Assembly (NCBI RefSeq): GCF_020216885.1
Contig: NZ_JAIWON010000107.1
Location: 1-18,336 of the forward strand
DNA: 18,336 nt
Direction of reading: 5' to 3'
Source of the DNA: Zymomonas sp.
GTDB taxonomy: Bacteria; Pseudomonadota; Alphaproteobacteria; Sphingomonadales; Sphingomonadaceae
The notes under the pieces were generated by a model that saw only the letters and a program-made list of their open reading frames with translations, searched no databases and had not been told where the DNA came from. Of this stretch, positions 7,008-13,239 are shown piece after piece. Both the position numbers and the translations under genes were made by a program. Each line of letters begins with the position of its first letter. The stretch's first letter is position 1.

Positions 7008-7748
7008 ATGGAATTAAAAATAAATAACAATTATGTTTTGGTGTCGGGTCAAAATAAGTCCACTAAAATTGAAAATGAAGAATTTAATAGATTATTGGGA
7101 TTAGATGAGACGCATAGTAAAAATAATAAAGATAATTTTCAAAAAAGATTTATCAAATTTTCATTGATTTCTTTTGCAGTCTTATTTTCATTATTTCTAT
7201 TCTTATTTCACGCTTCATGGATAAAATCTGTCATATGGGGCGTTATTCTTGGTTCTGTATTGGGATATATAATAACTAAAAGGCTGGAAGAAAAAACGAG
7301 CGATTCAGATATCTTACAGTCCATTCGTAAAATAATCTCTCAATATAATTATGGTAATTTTAAAAATATTTATACCTACAGAAAAGGCAGAGACAGTTTT
7401 GTTGTTAATTCTGCTGGGTTAATTATTATGAATGAGTGGCATAATAGATTGAGTGCAACGGTTTTATTTCCTCAAAATATTCTGTCAGCCCGTATCAATA
7501 CGGATACGGAATTACAGACAACAACCAAGCAGTCAGGTTCTTTTACCGTGGGTGCAGGAAAAGGAGTATTTGGAGGATATTCTACGGGAAGAAAAGCGCA
7601 ATCAAAAACGGTTGCGGTTCATAAACACAGATTTGAACTAAGATATCAACTTTCAGCTAATTCTAATGTGCAGTTAAAAACAATCGACTTTGGAAGCAAC
7701 AGAGTGGAAGCTGATAATCTTTGCGATTTAGTTCAGAATTTACGATAG
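7008..7748 (+). CDS. Unrecognised membrane protein with two N-terminal helices
   Basis: I do not recognise this 246-residue protein. It has a polar N-terminus rich in Asn and Lys (1-50), two adjacent hydrophobic helices (about 51-68 and 71-90) with a short turn, a charged linker, and a soluble C-terminal part (about 125-246). The C-terminal part has alternating strand-like segments, a Gly/Ser-rich stretch (about 176-195) and a final helix (VEADNLCDLVQNLR). That layout resembles bacterial PH-like domains tethered to a membrane, but this is weak inference. Base composition is clearly more AT-rich than the flanking housekeeping genes, and the codons favour A/T-ending forms, which suggests transfer. 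The ATG has no good ribosome-binding site. It stands alone between a dead IS and a gap with inverted repeats, beside a CRISPR array. Confidence 0.75.
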   Translation: MELKINNNYVLVSGQNKSTKIENEEFNRLLGLDETHSKNNKDNFQKRFIKFSLISFAVLFSLFLFLFHASWIKSVIWGVILGSVLGYIITKRLEEKTSDSDILQSIRKIISQYNYGNFKNIYTYRKGRDSFVVNSAGLIIMNEWHNRLSATVLFPQNILSARINTDTELQTTTKQSGSFTVGAGKGVFGGYSTGRKAQSKTVAVHKHRFELRYQLSANSNVQLKTIDFGSNRVEADNLCDLVQNLR

Positions 7749-7825
7749 CTTTTTCTTTCGGGTTTATTGTCTTAAGAAAATGCGTGAATTTAAAAATAGT
7801 CTATCTATAGGGATAATGTCTTATT

Positions 7826-7889
7826 AGATCGGCAGCATATACAATGGATAGAAAAATATACTTTCTTTTTAAAAAGATACTGCCGATCT
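7826..7889. repeat. Perfect 10-bp inverted repeat, AGATCGGCAG arms
   Basis: AGATCGGCAG (7826-7835) and CTGCCGATCT (7880-7889) are exact reverse complements 44 bp apart. The arms are much more GC-rich than the surroundings. The inside contains a second palindrome, CTTTTTAAAAAG (7865-7876). No T-run follows. It may be a structured RNA, the remains of a small mobile element, or a recombination site. Confidence 0.55.
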
Positions 7890-7923
7890 GAAATAAAAAT
7901 TTGGATTATTGTAAAAATATTTA

Positions 7924-7946
7924 TATAATATCGCAATTATATTATA
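7924..7946. repeat. 8-bp AT-only inverted repeat
   Basis: TATAATAT (7924-7931) and ATATTATA (7939-7946) flank a 7-bp centre. In such AT-rich DNA this may be chance. Confidence 0.3.
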
Positions 7947-8222
7947 GAAATAATCTGTTTAAAGATTTTTAATCGCTGGTATACTGAAAATTAGTGCGAT
8001 GATTATTTTAGATATTCTTACCAGAATAAAATCATCTGTGGTTTCAGAAAAGCGGTGAAAGAGTAACGCTTGTTCTGTCATTTTGAGTTATTGGCGGAAT
8101 CTGTTTTTCATTTCTTTTGATGACTCTTATGCAAATAGAGAAATGTATTTTTCTTATTTTCCATTTTATTAGAAAATTTTTTATTCATTCTGTTGAAATG
8201 ATATTTTAACCATAAGAAGCCT

Positions 8223-8927
8223 ATGACTCATCCAGCTCTTTCTGATCAAATTGCCCTTGTCACCGGTGCCAGTCGCGGAATTGGCGCGGCCACAGCCAAA
8301 GCACTGGCTGAAGCGGGGGCGCATGTCATTCTGGTTGCGAGAACGGCAGCCGATCTCGATAAGGTCGAAGAACAGATTTACCAAAAAGGCGGATCGGCGA
8401 CGATTGCCCCGATGGATATTACTCATTCAAGCAGTTGCCATCATTTAGCCGCGGCTATTTCGGGAAGATGGCCTGCTTTGGATATTATGGTTTTTGCGGC
8501 TGCCCGATATGAGGCGCAGCCTTCTATTGCGGCAGCATCCCCCGCCCTTCAACAGATGTTAGCGGTCAATGCGTTAGCGACACAAGATTTATTGAGCCGT
8601 TTTGATCCGCTTATTCAAGAAAGCCGATCGGCACATATCGTCGGTTTAACCCTTCCCAAAAGCCAAGCGCCCTACCCCTATAATGGCAGCTATTATGCCT
8701 CTAAAATGGCGATGGAGGCTATATTACTATCTTATGGAGCAGAAAACGCGGAAGGGGATACTATCAAAGTCGCTTTGGCTGAATTAGAAGCAGTAGCAAC
8801 AGAAGGACGAAAGCGCGCTTTTCCCGATGAAAAGGCCGATTTGTTGCGCTCGCCCGATGAGGTCGCCAAGGCTATTGTTACCATGATCGTTCAAGATTAT
8901 GCGAATGGATGGCAAGGCCAATTATAA
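8223..8927 (+). CDS. Short-chain dehydrogenase/reductase family protein with atypical active site
   Basis: This 234-residue protein has the SDR Rossmann fold. The cofactor loop TGASRGIG is near residues 14-21, and ARTAADL after strand 2 suggests NADP(H) preference. The catalytic pair is present as YYASK (YxxxK) around residues 158-162. Two features are off. The NNAG motif after strand 4 reads VFAAAR, and the serine expected about 13 residues before the tyrosine is replaced (SAHIVGLTLPKSQ, Leu/Thr at that place). The substrate is unknown; YciK-like SDRs are the nearest type I can suggest. The start ATG has AAGAAG 4 bp upstream. A hairpin follows the stop, so it is probably a single-gene unit. 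Confidence 0.85.
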   Translation: MTHPALSDQIALVTGASRGIGAATAKALAEAGAHVILVARTAADLDKVEEQIYQKGGSATIAPMDITHSSSCHHLAAAISGRWPALDIMVFAAARYEAQPSIAAASPALQQMLAVNALATQDLLSRFDPLIQESRSAHIVGLTLPKSQAPYPYNGSYYASKMAMEAILLSYGAENAEGDTIKVALAELEAVATEGRKRAFPDEKADLLRSPDEVAKAIVTMIVQDYANGWQGQL

Positions 8928-8930
8928 ACA

Positions 8931-8950
8931 GAAATAAGCGATCTTATTTC
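8931..8950 (+). terminator. Perfect 8-bp hairpin after the SDR gene
   Basis: GAAATAAG (8931-8938), loop CGAT, CTTATTTC (8943-8950), followed by GTGTTATTTT. It begins 3 bp after the SDR stop. The stem is AT-rich and the U-tract imperfect, so it is a weak terminator or a 3'-end stabilising structure. Confidence 0.45.
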
Positions 8951-8993
8951 GTGTTATTTTAGCCTCATTACTTGGAAATAAAAGGAAGAGCCG

Positions 8994-9461
8994 ATGGATA
9001 ATCTTGAATACCGGTCTGGCGTGGGTATCATGTTATTAAATAAAGACAATCTTGTCTTTGCTGCCTGTAGAAATGACATGAAAGAAGAGGCATGGCAGAT
9101 GCCTCAGGGGGGATTGGAAGCAAAAGAAACGCCAGAGGTGGGCGTTTTGCGTGAATTAGAAGAAGAAACCGGTATTCCGCCCCGCATGGTTGCCATTATT
9201 AGCCATACCAAAGAATGGCTGACCTATGATTTTCCAGCAGATTTACAGGCTTCTTTTTTTAAGAACAAATATCGCGGTCAACGGCAATTATGGTTTCTTG
9301 CCCGTTATTTGGGACGGGATGAAGATATCAATATCAACACGGATAAACCCGAATTTCGGGCATGGAAATGGGTTGAACCTAAGCAGTTACCCGATTTGAT
9401 CGTTGCTTTCAAAAAACCGCTTTACGAAAAAATACTGTCCGAATTTTCAGCTAGCCTTTAA
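8994..9461 (+). CDS. rppH: RNA pyrophosphohydrolase RppH (Nudix)
   Basis: RppH removes pyrophosphate from 5'-triphosphate mRNA ends, starting 5'-end-dependent mRNA decay; family members also split diadenosine polyphosphates. The 155 residues match the usual length. It starts YRSGVGIMLLN, has WQMPQGGLE, and a complete Nudix box from GGLEAKET to RELEEETGI (about residues 39-61) with the metal-binding glutamates. QRQLWFLARY and FRAWKWVEPKQLP are also typical of RppH rather than other Nudix groups. AAGGAAG lies 6 bp before the ATG. The following DUF481 gene starts 24 bp after the stop, so they probably share a transcript. Confidence 0.94.
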   Translation: MDNLEYRSGVGIMLLNKDNLVFAACRNDMKEEAWQMPQGGLEAKETPEVGVLRELEEETGIPPRMVAIISHTKEWLTYDFPADLQASFFKNKYRGQRQLWFLARYLGRDEDININTDKPEFRAWKWVEPKQLPDLIVAFKKPLYEKILSEFSASL

Positions 9462-9474
9462 TTCTTTTTTCATC

Positions 9475-9481
9475 GGGAGGA
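9475..9481 (+). promoter_or_regulatory. Strong ribosome-binding site that fixes a TTG start
   Basis: GGGAGGA lies 4 bp before TTG 9486. No ATG of the same frame stands near it, so it decides the unusual TTG start of the DUF481 gene. Confidence 0.75.
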
Positions 9482-9485
9482 CAAT

Positions 9486-10469
9486 TTGCAATCCAGGACG
9501 ATCTCGCCTTGGTTACTTTGGAGAATATCGCAGGGTGCCGTTCTTCTATCGTTAGTTCCAGTCAGTGAGGTCTGGGCAGAAGAACCCCCAAAGCTGATTC
9601 AAGAAATGGTGACAAAGGCTTTAGCCCTTGATGATCCGAAAACGGTTAAATCTATCGTCCTGATTGCAAAAAAAACGGTTCCTGATTCTGCGGCTGAAAT
9701 TGATGCGATGGTAGCGGATTACAACACCAAAGTTGAAGCCCGTGAAGCCGAAAAGAAACGCAAAGAATTACGGCGGGTTGCTGATTCCGGTATGTTTGAA
9801 AACTGGACGGGGTCTGTTGAGTTAGGCGGCGCAAAAATGACGGGTAATACCCGTCAGACCGCTATTTACGGGGCAGTTGCCCTTGAACGAAATGGTATTA
9901 ATTGGACCCATACCGTCAAGGCAAGAACCGATTTTCAGCGCACTTATGGAACGACTTCGGCTGAACGCTTTACCGCTTCTTATCAGCCGCATTATAAATT
10001 TGACGAACGGCTTTATATGTATGGTCTGGCTCTTTACGAGCGGGATATGTTCTTGGGCTATCGCACCCGTATTACAGGGGGTAGCGGTATCGGTTACAAA
10101 GTCTTCGATCAGCCCAATTTGTCATTGGCGGTTGAAGGGGGCCCTGCCTATCGTCATACGATCTTTATTGACAGTTCAAGACCCAATGGCCGCCGGATAA
10201 GAGATACCGCCGCCATGCGTGGATCTTTCACCACAAAATGGGTTGTGTCGCCTTTGTTGACTGTGTCGGAAGATTCTTCGATCTTCTTTGAAAGCAAAGA
10301 TATTACCGCTAGTTCGACAACATCGCTTGAGACCAAGTTGATCGGCAATTTGTCGACTAAATTGTCCTTTAGCGTTTATTATGAAAAAGATGTCTCGGCA
10401 TCGAAAAATCCGGTCGATACAACCAGCCGGATTACCTTTGCCTATGCTTTGGGCAAGAAGAAAAAATAA
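9486..10469 (+). CDS. DUF481 family outer-membrane barrel protein
   Basis: This 327-residue protein begins with a signal peptide (WLLWRISQGAVLLSLVPVSEVWA, cleavage probable before EEPP). Next comes a charged helical stretch (about 33-97, including EAREAEKKRKELRR) that may be a periplasmic coiled coil. From about residue 105 (WTGSVELGGAKMTGNTRQ) to the end it shows alternating amphipathic strands with aromatic girdle residues, typical of the DUF481 or YdiY-like barrel, described in places as salt-stress-induced. The Lys-rich C-terminus (GKKKK) is not the classic aromatic ending, although FAYAL comes just before. The TTG start is supported by a strong ribosome-binding site. Substrate and role are unknown; its partner rppH gives no hint. 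Confidence 0.85.
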   Translation: MQSRTISPWLLWRISQGAVLLSLVPVSEVWAEEPPKLIQEMVTKALALDDPKTVKSIVLIAKKTVPDSAAEIDAMVADYNTKVEAREAEKKRKELRRVADSGMFENWTGSVELGGAKMTGNTRQTAIYGAVALERNGINWTHTVKARTDFQRTYGTTSAERFTASYQPHYKFDERLYMYGLALYERDMFLGYRTRITGGSGIGYKVFDQPNLSLAVEGGPAYRHTIFIDSSRPNGRRIRDTAAMRGSFTTKWVVSPLLTVSEDSSIFFESKDITASSTTSLETKLIGNLSTKLSFSVYYEKDVSASKNPVDTTSRITFAYALGKKKK

Positions 10470-10577
10470 CGAAAATAGGTCTATAAACACGCTATTTTCA
10501 AAAGAATGGGCAAAGTTTTTGAAAAAAACATTTGCAAAGGTCGTTTTTTTTGTTAATAGCGCCCTCACAGGCCATTC

Positions 10578-10583
10578 TATGAT
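10578..10583 (+). promoter_or_regulatory. Possible -10 box of the tRNA-Lys gene
   Basis: TATGAT ends 17 bp before the first mature tRNA base, a usual distance. No good -35 box is found at 16-18 bp spacing, so confidence is low. Confidence 0.35.
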
Positions 10584-10600
10584 GGTTTTGAAATAATAGT

Positions 10601-10676
<76 letters not shown>

Positions 10677-10693
10677 TTTACTCCCTTACAATA

Positions 10694-11260
10694 TCAGTCA
10701 CAAGCTACGGCAGGATTTTTATTCTGCCATTTTTTTAGCCCTATCACGGCCATCACCATAAAAACCGCATAAAGCCAAGCCGTCAGCCATAAGCCACGGT
10801 AGCAAAATAAAGCCGTGTAGCAAAAATCAATAACAATCCAGAGAAACCAATTCGCTTTATACAGGCGTGCTGCCCAAAATTGCGCGACAATGCTGTAACA
10901 GCTTAAAATCGCATCCAGCCAAGGAAAGGCATCATCGGTATAATTTTTGAGGTAAAAGCCGAAAATAACCGAAAGCGCCGCCGCCATTGAAATATCGCGC
11001 AACAGGCTTTTTTGTGAAGCCTTTATCACCGTCATTTTGTCAGCTTTTTGATAATGATGCCAGTGAAACCAGCCGTAAATACTGGAAAAAAAGAAGAAAA
11101 TTTGTAAGAGACAATCGGCATAAAGTTTTATCGAGAAGAAAATCTTGCCATAAAGCAATGAAGATATTCCGTAAAATAGCCAACATATCCGAATTTGTCG
11201 GGTCGAAAAAACAATACCTAAAAGACTGGTCAAAACGGCCAGCCATTCCAAAACGGACAC
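10694..11260 (-). CDS. pnuC: PnuC-family vitamin permease (nicotinamide riboside type)
   Basis: PnuC proteins are inner-membrane carriers that let nicotinamide riboside in by facilitated diffusion; cytosolic phosphorylation then traps it. The 188 residues are almost wholly hydrophobic, with about seven helices. Family marks are the N-terminal WLAVLTSLLGIVFSTRQ, the central SSIYGWFHWHHY, and KANWFLWIVIDFCYTALF with a WxxW motif, followed by YRGLWLTAWLYAVF. Relatives carry thiamine (PnuT) or riboflavin (PnuX), so the cargo is not certain. The start is GTG (11258-11260) with weak AAGAGA upstream. No NadR-type kinase is in the window. A hairpin lies 20 bp upstream of the start. An APH-fold kinase and a TonB receptor gene are nearby on the same strand. 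Confidence 0.88.
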   Translation of the reverse strand: MSVLEWLAVLTSLLGIVFSTRQIRICWLFYGISSLLYGKIFFSIKLYADCLLQIFFFFSSIYGWFHWHHYQKADKMTVIKASQKSLLRDISMAAALSVIFGFYLKNYTDDAFPWLDAILSCYSIVAQFWAARLYKANWFLWIVIDFCYTALFCYRGLWLTAWLYAVFMVMAVIGLKKWQNKNPAVACD

Positions 11261-11280
11261 GATGAAATCTCTTTTCTCAA

Positions 11281-11305
11281 CAAGGCTGATACTGGCTTAG
11301 CCTTG
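11281..11305 (-). promoter_or_regulatory. Hairpin in the probable pnuC 5' leader
   Basis: CAAGGCT (11281-11287) and AGCCTTG (11299-11305) are exact complements around an 11-nt loop, 20 bp before the pnuC GTG and downstream of a possible -10 box (11329-11334, TATACT on -). Such a position suits translational control or attenuation, but the sequence alone shows only the stem. Confidence 0.4.
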
Positions 11306-11363
11306 GAAGCAAGGGGATGAAAGCGAATAGTATAACCCTTTCGATCGTAAAAGGAGCGATACC

Positions 11364-11409
11364 GAGACAAAGGCGGGCAATTTTAAGAGAGAAAATTGGT
11401 TTTTGTCTC
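11364..11409. repeat. Nested inverted repeat, possible structured RNA
   Basis: GAGACAAA (11364-11371) pairs with TTTGTCTC (11402-11409). Inside, CAATTTT (11378-11384) pairs with AAAATTG (11392-11398) around a 7-nt loop. On the - strand G-U pairing lengthens the outer stem by two, so a - strand RNA would be slightly more stable. No T-run follows. Confidence 0.45.
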
Positions 11410-11715
11410 AGCCTTAGCGATAAAGAGGAAAGCTAGGCGGACAGATCGGTAATTTTGGGATGGGAGCGTGACGGTCTGTTCTATCTCTTTTTATACATCT
11501 TGAACAAAAGGATAGAATTTGCCCCTTTCAAATGACGGCAGCATAAAAAATATTGGATTTTAGCCTTTTTCTTCGCCTTTAAAGAGAAGTCTGTTTTTCT
11601 GTCGGGAAGATGATTTTAAAAGGCGGTAGCTTGATCTATATAAAATCAGGTTGGCTATCTCTGTTGGGGTCGGGTTTATTGAAAGGCCTGTCGGCCTCTT
11701 TTCTCTTTCGATCCC

Positions 11716-11720
11716 GAGGT
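11716..11720 (+). promoter_or_regulatory. Ribosome-binding site that fixes the ynfA start
   Basis: GAGGT lies 6 bp before ATG 11727 and selects it over the upstream in-frame ATG at 11610. Confidence 0.7.
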
Positions 11721-11726
11721 ATTCCC

Positions 11727-12050
11727 ATGTTAGCTCTTCTTTATATTCCAGCAGCTTTGGCTGAAATTACAGGCTGCTTTTCCTTTTGGGCGTGGATTAG
11801 GTTGCATAAATCGCCGCTATGGCTCTTGCCGGGGATAGCGTCGCTTTTGCTGTTTGCTTGGTTACTGACCTTTAGTCCCGCCGAAAATGCCGGTAAGGCC
11901 TATGCCATCTATGGCGGTATTTATATCATCATGAGCCTGTTATGGTCTTGGAAAGTCGAAGCGACCCCGCCCGATCATTGGGATTTGATCGGTGCCGTCT
12001 TTTGCTTGGTTGGAGCAGCGATTATCCTATGGATGCCTCGCTCCTTATAA
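11727..12050 (+). CDS. YnfA/UPF0060 family small membrane protein
   Basis: YnfA proteins are about 108-residue inner-membrane proteins with four helices, related in fold to small multidrug resistance transporters; the E. coli member has been linked to drug efflux. Here 107 residues from ATG 11727 match throughout: [59 protein letters not shown] and [16 protein letters not shown]. An upstream in-frame ATG (11610) would give a 146-residue form, but the extra 39 residues are not part of the family and GAGGT before 11727 supports the shorter form. The stop is 6 bp from the stop of the converging kinase gene, so the two transcripts must overlap. Confidence 0.9.
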   Translation: MLALLYIPAALAEITGCFSFWAWIRLHKSPLWLLPGIASLLLFAWLLTFSPAENAGKAYAIYGGIYIIMSLLWSWKVEATPPDHWDLIGAVFCLVGAAIILWMPRSL

Positions 12051-12056
12051 GCGAGA

Positions 12057-13226
12057 TCATGCCTCGAAATGGATTATTTTTTGTAAAAGCCGCTGCCCTT
12101 CTTGCCCAGAAAACCAGCGGCTATGCCCCAATAAATAATCATAATAAGCAATATCGGCAGAAGCCTTGTCTTGCAGCAACGCCCCGAAATAGACCATTTC
12201 AGACAAGGCATATTCGATATGCACCAATGGCAGAAAGGCCGAAAGTAACTGTCTATCTGTTCGGGATAACGGTTTGATATGATGATAACCACGTAACAAG
12301 GCAAAAAGCTGATCGTCAATGACGATATCTTGGCGGTTATCCATATCCAGCCATGCGATGACATTCCGTTCTATCGCCGTTGCAAGGTCGAACATTGCCG
12401 AGCTGTAATCGGCCATACCGAGATCAAGCACGCAACTGACCTTGGCTTTGGAATCGATTCCTGTCCACATCAGATTAGAGCTGTGCCAATCGCCATGCCC
12501 CCAAAGCGGGGTAATGTTGGTCATCAAAGGCTGTAATTGATGATGAAAAGGCAGAATATTCTCGGTGATGTCTTGCTGCCAGTTTTTGCCTTCAAGCTGT
12601 TTTGATAATTCCGGCTGTGCCGTTATCCAGTCGGATAAAGCCTTGATAAAATCATCATGCAACAGCGTGTCGCCTGCCGAGACCAATAACGCATGATGAC
12701 GTGGGGATTGATCGAATCCTTGGGCAGCTTGATGGAAAAGCGCCAACATCCGTCCGGCTTCGTATGCGTGATGGCTGTTTAAAAAAGGCTCCCATGACAT
12801 GACATCTTGATAGAGATCTACGCCTTGGGCTTGGGGATGAATTTCATAAATCCACGGCTCTTTTTCAATAACCGTTTGGTTATTATCGGTCACTATAGGC
12901 GTGCTGATCGGGAAAGATTTTTGTGCCAGATGACGCGCAAAAAGATGTTCTTTTAAGAGTTCGGTTTTATTTCTGATTTTGTGATGATGGCGTTTGATAA
13001 AAAACGTCTGTTTCTGGTCAGTTTCAAATAAGGCCGCAGCAGAATAAGGCCGCCGACTATGAGATAGGATTTTTACGGCTTTACCTTGCCCGCTGAAGGA
13101 AGCCAGAACCGCGTTTATTTCCAATATTGTCAAATAAGGCCAGTCCCGTTCCGTCTGATAGCCGGAAACGCCAAACTGATGCACGGCCTTATGGGCTGCT
13201 TCTGTCATGCCTTCATCTTTTGCCAT
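12057..13226 (-). CDS. APH-fold small-molecule kinase (phosphotransferase family)
   Basis: This 389-residue protein has the aminoglycoside phosphotransferase/choline kinase fold. The ATP-binding Lys is in FFIKRHHH (about residue 78), the catalytic Brenner motif is HGDWHSSNLMW (about 255-265), and the metal-binding Asp is in CVLDLGMADYSSAMFDLA. All key residues are present, so it should be active. The family includes kinases for aminoglycosides, choline, homoserine and thiamine (ThiK), so sequence does not give the substrate. Its start is 13 bp after the stop of the TonB receptor gene on the same strand, strongly suggesting one transcript and a role in processing what the receptor imports. The ATG has a poor ribosome-binding site, so translation may be coupled. 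An antibiotic-resistance role is less likely in this context. Confidence 0.85.
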   Translation of the reverse strand: MAKDEGMTEAAHKAVHQFGVSGYQTERDWPYLTILEINAVLASFSGQGKAVKILSHSRRPYSAAALFETDQKQTFFIKRHHHKIRNKTELLKEHLFARHLAQKSFPISTPIVTDNNQTVIEKEPWIYEIHPQAQGVDLYQDVMSWEPFLNSHHAYEAGRMLALFHQAAQGFDQSPRHHALLVSAGDTLLHDDFIKALSDWITAQPELSKQLEGKNWQQDITENILPFHHQLQPLMTNITPLWGHGDWHSSNLMWTGIDSKAKVSCVLDLGMADYSSAMFDLATAIERNVIAWLDMDNRQDIVIDDQLFALLRGYHHIKPLSRTDRQLLSAFLPLVHIEYALSEMVYFGALLQDKASADIAYYDYLLGHSRWFSGQEGQRLLQKIIHFEA

Positions 13227-13239
13227 GACTGGCTGAATA

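Larger units (their letters stand above)
7749..8222. other. Noncoding AT-rich gap with two inverted repeats
   Basis: No gene is supported in these 474 bp. Two inverted repeats are listed separately (7826-7889 and 7924-7946). The region is strongly AT-rich, like the preceding orphan gene, and ends at a good AAGAAG ribosome-binding site just before the SDR gene. Confidence 0.6.
11261..11726. other. Divergent control region between pnuC and ynfA, rich in hairpins
   Basis: The 466 bp hold no supported gene. Three inverted repeats are seen: CAAGGCT/AGCCTTG (11281-11305), the nested GAGACAAA/TTTGTCTC element (11364-11409), and ACAGATC/GGTCTGT around 11431-11479 (one G-U). A TATACT box on - at 11329-11334 could serve pnuC, but no -35 box is clear. 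I looked for a thiamine or NAD riboswitch and did not find a conserved core. Confidence 0.5.

Noticed and set aside
10520..10551. A-run/T-run pair after the DUF481 gene as a terminator
   Set aside because: The pairing is only A/T homopolymers around a 13-nt loop. It is too weak to call, though it may help end the transcript before the tRNA gene.
11281..11420. Thiamine (TPP) riboswitch upstream of pnuC, suggested by GGCTGAGA on the - strand
   Set aside because: The second conserved half (CUGAUCUGG...ACCAGCG...) is absent, and GGCTGAGA is explained by the nested inverted repeat.
12057..13226. Aminoglycoside resistance gene
   Set aside because: The APH fold alone does not show this. Linkage to a TonB receptor and lack of any mobile context make a metabolic kinase more likely.
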